From positions 372,001 through 436,000 of the forward strand of contig NZ_JAMTCG010000002.1 of the NCBI RefSeq assembly GCF_024171725.1: 64,000 nucleotides of DNA, written 5' to 3'. This DNA comes from Williamsia serinedens. Its GTDB lineage: Bacteria > Actinomycetota > Actinomycetes > Mycobacteriales > Mycobacteriaceae. A model generated the notes under the pieces. It was given only the letters and a program-made list of their open reading frames with translations, did no database searches and was not told the DNA's origin. Position 1 is the first letter of the stretch. The number at the start of each line of letters is the position of its first letter. The translations under genes were made by a program, and so were the position numbers. Below, piece by piece: positions 58,643 through 64,000 of the stretch.

Positions 58643-59079
58643 TGGGTGATCAACTCCCCCAGGACGATCCGCACCGTCGCCCCGAGGGTGTCGACGACGC
58701 CACGGTGGAGGCGGTCGGGAAGATGACCGAGGCGCTCGAGTGCGTGGAGCGTGTCCGGGGCCATCTCTTCGAACTGCACCAGCTGTCGGGTACGGCCGAC
58801 CTCTCCTTCGGGGAGGCGGCCGACCTGCTCGAGAAAGCCGGACACAGCGCTCTTGCCGAGGACGTCCGGCGAGAGATCGTGGGGCTCAACACCTTCCCGG
58901 GACGGTGGTCGTTCCAGCTCGTCGAGGAGTACGACGACAACTACTACTCGACCGTGCGGGCCGCCGAGAAGCGTGTGCGCGACGAGCTGCTCGACGGGCG
59001 TCGCCACGTCTTCGAGTCGGAGATGAAGGAGGGTCGGCGCACCCACGGCCGACCCGGCCACGAGTCGCGGCCGGACTAG
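58642..59079 (+). CDS. Small conserved-looking protein coupled to the DICT gene
   Basis: This 145-residue soluble protein has its ATG sharing bases with the upstream stop (TGATG), so translation is coupled. The sequence is mostly helical and acidic, with VEAVGKMTEALECVERVRGHLFELHQLSG followed by the striking segment IVGLNTFPGRWSFQLVEEYDDNYY (both in outline) and a basic C-tail. I do not recognise a named family. The pairing with a DICT protein suggests a partner or output module. The TAG stop overlaps the stop of the convergent ANTAR gene (CTAG at 59076-59079). Confidence 0.8.
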   Translation: MGDQLPQDDPHRRPEGVDDATVEAVGKMTEALECVERVRGHLFELHQLSGTADLSFGEAADLLEKAGHSALAEDVRREIVGLNTFPGRWSFQLVEEYDDNYYSTVRAAEKRVRDELLDGRRHVFESEMKEGRRTHGRPGHESRPD

Positions 59080-59792
59080 GTCGTCAGGTCCCTCTGTCGG
59101 GCCGGGTGGTCCGCCTCGACCAGCTGCCGTGCCACGTCCGCGACACGGATGTTCGTGTCCTGGGACAACTTCCGGATGAGCTCCCACGCCGCGACGGCGT
59201 CGACGTCGAACCGTTCCATCACGATGCCCTTGGCCTGCCCGATGACGTCGCGGCTCGCGAGGGCGCTGGTGAACTGCTCCCCGCGGCGTGACGTGTGCAA
59301 CGCGAGCGACGCGTGCGTGGCGACGGCGAGGGCGGTCTCCTGGTCGTCGGTCGAGAACGCCTGCGGCGCAGTGGCGTACAGGTTCAGCGCACCCATCGCG
59401 GTCTCACCGCGATAGAGCTGGAAGGCGAGGATCGACCGCACCGCCGTCTCCTCGACCACACGCCGCGCGAAGCGCGGCCAGCGGTCGTCGGTGGTGATGT
59501 CGTCGACGAGGACCTTGTGGTCGGCCCAGGCGGCCTCGAGGCAGGGACCCTGCCGCAGTTCGTGTTGCAGTTCGTCGAGGCGGGCGGCGACCGGGTCGGT
59601 CGGCGCCACCGATGTCAGTGTCCCGTTGTCCACCAGGGTGATGCCCGCGAAGTCGGCGGCGTCGACGTAGTCGACCGCACTGTCGGTGACCGAGGTCAGC
59701 AGCGTCGGCTCACCGGACTGCTCACCGTGCTCGAACAGTTCCCGTGCCAGCGCGGCGAGCCGTGCACCGGTGGTCTTGTCGCCTGCGCTCAT
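59076..59792 (-). CDS. GAF and ANTAR domain transcription antitermination regulator
   Basis: The protein has 238 residues from the ATG at 59792 (MSAGDKTTGARLAALAREL), with GAGGA upstream. A GAF domain covers about 20-165 (DFAGITLVDNGTLTSVAPTD, RQGPCLEAAWADHKVLVDD). A C-terminal ANTAR domain of three helices follows, with ASRDVIGQAKGIVMERF and AAWELIRKLSQDTN containing the conserved Ala and aromatic residues. ANTAR proteins bind paired hexaloop RNA hairpins and prevent termination. The RNA targets are unknown. The gene is divergent from katA across 101 bases, so it may control katA or respond to the same stress. Confidence 0.92.
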   Translation of the reverse strand: MSAGDKTTGARLAALARELFEHGEQSGEPTLLTSVTDSAVDYVDAADFAGITLVDNGTLTSVAPTDPVAARLDELQHELRQGPCLEAAWADHKVLVDDITTDDRWPRFARRVVEETAVRSILAFQLYRGETAMGALNLYATAPQAFSTDDQETALAVATHASLALHTSRRGEQFTSALASRDVIGQAKGIVMERFDVDAVAAWELIRKLSQDTNIRVADVARQLVEADHPARQRDLTT

Positions 59793-59805
59793 ACATCGTC
59801 CTCGG

Positions 59806-59833
59806 TTGACACGGAAGGGTCTCTGGATAGTAT
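59806..59833 (+). promoter_or_regulatory. Putative katA promoter
   Basis: TTGACA at 59806-59811 and TAGTAT at 59828-59833 are separated by 16 bases, a near-consensus housekeeping promoter. Transcription should begin near 59840, right at the 5' side of the hairpin at 59843-59890. Confidence 0.65.
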
Positions 59834-59842
59834 CGAGTCCAC

Positions 59843-59890
59843 GGCCTGAAGCCCTCGGGTGCTGTTGAGCACGACCGATGGGCGGAGGCC
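59843..59890 (+). promoter_or_regulatory. Structured katA leader that pairs the ribosome-binding site
   Basis: GGCCT (59843-59847) and GCCC (59851-59854) can pair with AGGCC (59886-59890) and GGGC (59880-59883), leaving a GAA/GG internal loop. GTGCT-GTTG-AGCAC (59859-59872) forms an apical hairpin. The GGAGG purines before the katA ATG at 59894 are partly within the lower stem, so folding could limit initiation. Confidence 0.45.
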
Positions 59891-59893
59891 CTG

Positions 59894-61444
59894 ATGACAT
59901 CGAATCCTGCTGTCGACAGCTCCTCTGAGCGTTCGTCGACCCCACGTACCACCACCGATTCCGGCGCGCCGGCGCCCAGCGACGAGCACTCGCTGACCGT
60001 CGGACCGGGTGGCCCGATCGTCCTGCACGACCACTACCTCATCGAGCAGATGGCGCAGTTCAACCGGGAACGCGTCCCGGAGCGACAACCACACGCCAAG
60101 GGCAGTGGTGCGTTCGGCGTCTTCGAGACCACCGACGACGTCTCCGAGTTCACCTGTGCCGCAGTGTTCTCCCCGGGTGAGCAGACGGAGGTGCTGGCAC
60201 GGTTCTCCACCGTCGCCGGTGAGCGCGGGAGTCCGGACACCTGGCGCGACCCGCGGGGGTTCGCGCTGAAGTTCTACACCCGCGAGGGCAACTACGACAT
60301 GGTCGGCAACAACACGCCGATCTTCTTCATCAAGGACCCGATGAAGTTCCAGCACTTCATCCGGTCGCAGAAGAGGCGTGCCGACAACAACCTGCGTGAC
60401 CACGACATGCAGTGGGATTTCTGGACCCTGTCGCCGGAGTCGGCCCACCAGGTCACCTGGCTGATGGGTGATCGTGGCATCCCGCGGACGTGGCGCCACA
60501 TGAACGGGTACTCGTCGCACACCTACCTGTGGGAGAACGCCCACGGCGTCAAGCACTGGGTCAAGTACCACTTCATCTCCGAACAGGGCGTCGAGTGCTT
60601 CACCCAGCACGAGGCGGACCAGATGGCCTCGGCCGACACCGACTACCACACCCGCGACCTGTTCGAGTCGATCGACGCCGGCGACCACCCGTCGTGGACG
60701 CTCAAGGTGCAGCTGATGCCGTACGACGACGCCACCGCCTATCGGTTCAACCCGTTCGACCTCACCAAGGTGTGGCCGCACGACGACTACCCGCTCCGCG
60801 AGGTCGGCCGACTGACGTTGAACCGCAACCCCGTCGACCACCACACCGAGATCGAGCAGGCCGCGTTCGAGCCGAACAGTCTCGTGCCAGGCATCGGGCT
60901 CAGCCCGGACCGGATGCTGCTCGCCCGGTCGTTCGCCTACTCCGACGCCCATCGGTACCGGATCGGCGCGAACTACAAGCAGGTCCCCGTCAACGCCCCG
61001 ACGGTGCCGACCCACAGCTACTCCAAGGACGGTGCGATGCGGGTGCAGCCCGTGCGCGATCCCGTCTACGCGCCGAACTCCTACGGCGGGCCGCACGCCG
61101 ACCCGCCGCCCGGGCTCGACCCGGGCTGGGCGGCCGACGGCGCCATCGTCCGCAGTGCGTACGTCGACCACCCCGCCGACGACGACTTCGGCCAGGCGGG
61201 CACGCTCGTCCGCGAGGTGATGGACGACGAGGCCCGGGAGCGGTTGGTCGACAATGTCGTCGGCCACCTGCTCAACGGGGTGTCCGCGCCGGTGCTCGAG
61301 CGGGCGCTCGAGTACTGGCGTCGGATCGACGCCGGCGTCGGGCAGGCCATCGCCGACGGCGTGGCGGAGAAGTCCGATCAGGACGACCCCAAGGCGGCCG
61401 AGCAGGACAACCCCGCGCGCGAGTCCATGCGCGCCCGCGCGTGA
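59894..61444 (+). CDS. katA: Monofunctional heme catalase
   Basis: This 516-residue clade-3-sized catalase has the distal His in [12 protein letters not shown], the distal Asn in [14 protein letters not shown], and the proximal Tyr in [18 protein letters not shown]. The signature [17 protein letters not shown] is present. It dismutates hydrogen peroxide in the cytoplasm. The ATG at 59894 is preceded by GGAGG. The C-terminus is acidic and Ala/Arg-rich. The GTG of the HAD gene overlaps its stop by four bases. Regulation by the structured leader and the divergent ANTAR protein is an inference. Confidence 0.96.
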   Translation: MTSNPAVDSSSERSSTPRTTTDSGAPAPSDEHSLTVGPGGPIVLHDHYLIEQMAQFNRERVPERQPHAKGSGAFGVFETTDDVSEFTCAAVFSPGEQTEVLARFSTVAGERGSPDTWRDPRGFALKFYTREGNYDMVGNNTPIFFIKDPMKFQHFIRSQKRRADNNLRDHDMQWDFWTLSPESAHQVTWLMGDRGIPRTWRHMNGYSSHTYLWENAHGVKHWVKYHFISEQGVECFTQHEADQMASADTDYHTRDLFESIDAGDHPSWTLKVQLMPYDDATAYRFNPFDLTKVWPHDDYPLREVGRLTLNRNPVDHHTEIEQAAFEPNSLVPGIGLSPDRMLLARSFAYSDAHRYRIGANYKQVPVNAPTVPTHSYSKDGAMRVQPVRDPVYAPNSYGGPHADPPPGLDPGWAADGAIVRSAYVDHPADDDFGQAGTLVREVMDDEARERLVDNVVGHLLNGVSAPVLERALEYWRRIDAGVGQAIADGVAEKSDQDDPKAAEQDNPARESMRARA

Positions 61445-62109
61445 GCCGGGTCCGGGCGGTCCTGTTCGACATCGACGGCACGCTCGTCGACTCCGTCTAC
61501 GACCACGTCACCGCGTGGTGGTCGGCGTTCCGTCGGCACGGACTGTCGGTGCCGCACAGCGAGATCCATGCGCGCATCGGCAAGGACGGTTCGCTGCTCG
61601 TCGCCGAGCTCGTGGAGATCGCCGGCGGCGACCGCGACGACGAGGACCTCACCTCGGCGCTCGCCTCGGCGCACGACGAGCTCTACGGTGACCGGGTCGG
61701 CGAGCTGACGGTCCTGCCGGGCGCGCGAGAGCTGGTGCGTGCCAGCAAGGATCGCGGCTACACCGTCGTCCTCGCGACGTCGGCGCCGGAGCACGAGCTG
61801 ACGGCGTTGCGAGCGCTGCTCGACGTCGACGACCTCGTCGACGCGGTGACCTCCTCGGAGGACGTGGAGACGGCGAAGCCGGACGGGACCGTCGTGGACA
61901 TCGCCCTCGGCCGCGCGCGGGTGCCCGCCTCCGCGGCGGTGATGATCGGCGACGCCACCTGGGACTTCCTCGCCGCGTCACCGCTCGGGGTCCGGGGGAT
62001 CGGGGTGAGTTCCGGCGGCATCGGCGCTGCCGAGTTGCGGGAGGCGGGTGCGGACGAGACCTATCGCGACGCGCTCGATCTCCTCGAGCACTCACCGCTG
62101 TATGCGTGA
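61441..62109 (+). CDS. HAD-superfamily hydrolase (phosphoglycolate phosphatase/beta-phosphoglucomutase-like)
   Basis: The protein has 222 residues from the GTG at 61441 ([20 protein letters not shown]). Motif I is DIDGT with both nucleophile and acid Asp. A helical cap domain follows (residues 20-85), motif II is in VLATSAP, and motif III/IV appear as AKPDGTVVD and [13 protein letters not shown]. It probably dephosphorylates a small metabolite. It overlaps katA upstream (GTGA) and the GT2 gene downstream by eight bases, which links the catalase transcript to the right-hand cassette. Confidence 0.92.
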   Translation: MSRVRAVLFDIDGTLVDSVYDHVTAWWSAFRRHGLSVPHSEIHARIGKDGSLLVAELVEIAGGDRDDEDLTSALASAHDELYGDRVGELTVLPGARELVRASKDRGYTVVLATSAPEHELTALRALLDVDDLVDAVTSSEDVETAKPDGTVVDIALGRARVPASAAVMIGDATWDFLAASPLGVRGIGVSSGGIGAAELREAGADETYRDALDLLEHSPLYA

Positions 62110-62821
62110 GGTCACGGCCGACGCGGCGCGCGACCGCCCCCCGATCCGAGCGGTCACCGTGGTGATCCCGGTGCACGACGAGGCCGACGAACTGGCCGGC
62201 GCTCTCGACGCCGTCGCGGACGCGGCGGCGGTCCTCGACGTCCCCGTCCGTGTGACCGTGGTGCTGGACGCGTGCACCGACGCATCCGCGTCGATCCCCG
62301 GACCCGGGATCGACGTTGTGGCCGTCGACGTCCGCAGTGTCGGTGCAGCGCGTCGCTCCGGCTTCGCGTGCCATCACGCGGGGGACGACGTGTGGTTCGC
62401 GACCACCGACGCCGACTCGCGCGTGCCCCGGGACTGGCTGCATCGTCACCTGTGGCTCGCGGACGCCGGTGTCGACGCGGTGGTCGGGACGGTGGTCGCG
62501 CGGGACTGGGCGCAGTGGTCGGTGGACGCCGGTCGAGTCTTCGACGCCGACTACCGCGCCCGGCAACGTCGGGGGCGGCACGGTCACGTGCACGGCGCCA
62601 ACATCGGCGTACGGGGCTCGGCGTACGCGAGAGTCGGAGGCTTCCCCGCGACGCGGTCCGACGAGGACGTCGCCCTGGTGGCCGCCCTCGAGAACGCGAG
62701 ATGCACCATCGCGTGGGACACCGAGGCGCCGGTCGCGACGTCCACCCGTCGTGTCGGCCGCGCCCCGGCAGGGTTCGCGGGCGCGCTCGCCGAGATCATC
62801 GACCTCCCGGGGACGGCATGA
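62102..62821 (+). CDS. Family 2 glycosyltransferase (GT-A fold)
   Basis: The protein has 239 residues from the ATG at 62102 ([11 protein letters not shown]). The GT-A nucleotide-sugar motif begins VTVVIPVHDEADELAG, the metal-binding DAD lies in WFATTDADSRVPRDW, and the acceptor-side acidic residue is probably in ATRSDEDVALV. There are no membrane helices. It likely transfers a sugar to a small acceptor. It overlaps the HAD gene by eight bases and the next gene by four, giving an uninterrupted coupled chain. Confidence 0.88.
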   Translation: MREVTADAARDRPPIRAVTVVIPVHDEADELAGALDAVADAAAVLDVPVRVTVVLDACTDASASIPGPGIDVVAVDVRSVGAARRSGFACHHAGDDVWFATTDADSRVPRDWLHRHLWLADAGVDAVVGTVVARDWAQWSVDAGRVFDADYRARQRRGRHGHVHGANIGVRGSAYARVGGFPATRSDEDVALVAALENARCTIAWDTEAPVATSTRRVGRAPAGFAGALAEIIDLPGTA

Positions 62822-63795
62822 TCGCCTGGGTGAGCGACGGAGCACCGACGCCCGCGGACGCCGACGCGGTGACGCGCGCCCGCGCCCTCGTCGGGGGTCT
62901 GCGACTGCCCGCGCCGGGGTCGGGGCGAACCGGTGAACGTCTCGACGCGCTGTCCGACCTCGCGCGGGACGACATCCCCACCGGTCGGCTCGTCGAGGCG
63001 CACGTCGACGCCGAGCAGATCCTCGCCGACCTCGGTGTCGGTGCGCCGGGCCCGGACGAGCTGTGGGGTGTCTGGGCCTCGGAGGCGCCGGGAGCGCGCG
63101 TGACCGCCACCCCGCGTGACGGTCGGTGGTTCCTCGACGGGGTGAAGGGTTGGTGCTCCGGCGCCGTCGGGTGCACGCACGCGTTGGTGACCGCGTGGGT
63201 CGACGACGAGCGCGCGCTCTTCGCCGTCGACCTGACGCGCGACGGGGTGGGTTCGGACGGGCCCGACCCGTGGTACTCCGCGGGGATGGCAGCGACCGTC
63301 ACCCGACCCGTCCGTTTCGCCGACACCCCGGCTCGCCGCGTCGGCAGCGGCGCCGACTACTTCGAGCGACCCGGCTTCTGGCACGGGGCCATCGGGGTCG
63401 CCGCGTGCTGGTTCGGTGGCGCCCGTGCCGTCGGCGAGCGGGTGCTGCGGACCAGGCGCGACGACCCCGTCACCCGGTCGCACGTCGGAGCCGTCGACAC
63501 GGCGCTCTGGGCGGGACGCGCCGCGCTCGTCGAGGCGGCGGCCGTCGTCGACCGGCATCCCGCCGACCGTGCCGTCGCCCACACCACTGCGCTGCGCACC
63601 CGGGCGGTCATCGAGGGTGTCGCGGCGACGGTGCTCGACCGCGCCGGTCGGGCGCTGGGCCCGGGGCCGATGGTCGCCGAACCGGATCACGTCGCCGCCG
63701 TCGCGGACCTGACGGTCTACATCCGTCAGTCCCACGCCGACCACGACCTCGCGGCTCTCGGCGACCTCGTCGCCGAGCGGGACGGCCGACCGTGA
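62818..63795 (+). CDS. Short acyl-CoA dehydrogenase-like flavoprotein
   Basis: The protein has 325 residues from the ATG at 62818 (MIAWVSDGAPTPADAD), shorter than the usual 380. The middle beta domain shows WGVWASEAPGARVTATPRDGRWFLDGVKGWCSGA, an FAD-side segment typical of acyl-CoA dehydrogenases (quoted across two stretches). The C-terminal helical bundle is reduced, and I see no clear catalytic Glu in the expected helix. The substrate and even redox activity are uncertain. Both ends overlap by four bases with the GT2 and PIG-L genes, suggesting that the products work on one compound. Confidence 0.85.
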   Translation: MIAWVSDGAPTPADADAVTRARALVGGLRLPAPGSGRTGERLDALSDLARDDIPTGRLVEAHVDAEQILADLGVGAPGPDELWGVWASEAPGARVTATPRDGRWFLDGVKGWCSGAVGCTHALVTAWVDDERALFAVDLTRDGVGSDGPDPWYSAGMAATVTRPVRFADTPARRVGSGADYFERPGFWHGAIGVAACWFGGARAVGERVLRTRRDDPVTRSHVGAVDTALWAGRAALVEAAAVVDRHPADRAVAHTTALRTRAVIEGVAATVLDRAGRALGPGPMVAEPDHVAAVADLTVYIRQSHADHDLAALGDLVAERDGRP

Positions 63796-64000
63796 GCGGC
63801 GGCAGCATCGGCAACGGCGCGGTGCCCGCGTTCCGCGGTTCCGACCCCGGGGTGACGTCGGCGCGGCGGTGGCGCGAGTGGATGACGGAGCGCTCGTTCC
63901 CGGTTCTCGACGACGACCACCCCGCGCGGACGGCCTCGGTGCGGATGCTGGTCGTCGCGGCGCACCCGGACGACGAGGTGCTCGGGGCCGGCGGGCTCAT
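63792..64000 (+). CDS. PIG-L family deacetylase, N-terminal part (cut by the window edge)
   Basis: The GTG at 63792 (MSGGSIGNGAVPAF) overlaps the upstream stop. Sixty-nine residues are visible, ending in the zinc-binding signature VAAHPDDEVLGAGG, in which His and the Asp pair are the expected ligands. PIG-L enzymes remove N-acetyl groups from amino-sugars such as GlcNAc-inositol in mycothiol synthesis. A C-terminal methyltransferase fusion is known in some relatives, but this cannot be seen here. Confidence 0.9.
   Translation, partial: MSGGSIGNGAVPAFRGSDPGVTSARRWREWMTERSFPVLDDDHPARTASVRMLVVAAHPDDEVLGAGGL

Overview
The window is a GC-rich actinobacterial chromosome segment centred on the replication origin. 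The gene order matches the origin region of Mycobacterium tuberculosis almost gene for gene: the fhaA-fhaB-pstP-rodA-pbpA-pknA-pknB block beside tRNA-Leu, trpG/pabA, crgA, ppiA, cwsA, tRNA-Ala and tRNA-Ile, gyrA-gyrB, recF, dnaN, dnaA, rpmH-rnpA-yidD-yidC-jag-rsmG-parA-parB, cwlM, trxA-trxB, sigM, murJ(mviN), the DUF6049 gene, mutT4 and pcnA. A gnd gene lies between dnaN and recF. This places the organism in the Mycobacteriales (Corynebacteriales), probably a Gordonia/Williamsia/Nocardiaceae-type genus rather than Mycobacterium. The genus cannot be fixed from sequence reading alone.

Layout. Positions 1-7600 are accessory: a cut-off membrane protein, a TauD-type dioxygenase with a SRPBCC partner, a complete OpuC/ProXVWZ-type compatible-solute ABC transporter, two unknown genes, marC and tRNA-Leu(CAG). 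Positions 7841-17719 hold the cell-envelope signalling operon: FHA proteins, PP2C phosphatase, RodA/PbpA peptidoglycan synthesis pair, and kinases PknA and PknB. Positions 17733-23261 hold trpG/pabA, crgA, a PH-domain gene, rhomboid, ppiA, cwsA, a DUF4190 gene, a secreted protein of unknown role, and tRNA-Ala/tRNA-Ile flanking a 37-codon small membrane ORF. Positions 23262-35075 are the leftward replication operons (DUF3566, gyrA, gyrB, dciA-like, recF, gnd, dnaN, dnaA). oriC lies between dnaN and dnaA (33031-33524) and has an AT-rich stretch and about eight DnaA-box-like 9-mers.

Positions 35612-41201 are the rightward rpmH-to-parB operon. Three perfect parS palindromes occur at 26.8, 38.4 and 39.3 kb. 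Positions 41322-57051 carry a GNAT gene and then the leftward cwlM, trxA-trxB, sigM with its anti-sigma gene, a nitronate monooxygenase-like gene with tag, and murJ-DUF6049-mutT4, followed by divergent pcnA. Positions 57374-64000 are accessory again: a degenerate-EAL/DICT protein, a small conserved-looking protein, a GAF-ANTAR regulator, a divergent catalase, a HAD hydrolase, and the start of a tightly overlapping GT2 / acyl-CoA-dehydrogenase-like / PIG-L cassette that runs off the right edge.

How the genes work together. Known partners from mycobacteria are co-located: PknB with its phosphatase PstP, and its reported phospho-targets CwlM and the MurJ pseudokinase tail, the latter bound by FhaA. 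PknB's PASTA domains sense the wall that RodA/PbpA build, and CrgA/CwsA tie this to division. The second theme is origin biology: dnaA with three boxes in its leader, parABS, gyrase, recF and dnaN. The less usual material is the pair of DnaA boxes far from oriC (18.8 kb), a structured katA leader beside a divergent ANTAR gene, the loss of both zinc histidines in CwlM, and the right-edge cassette.
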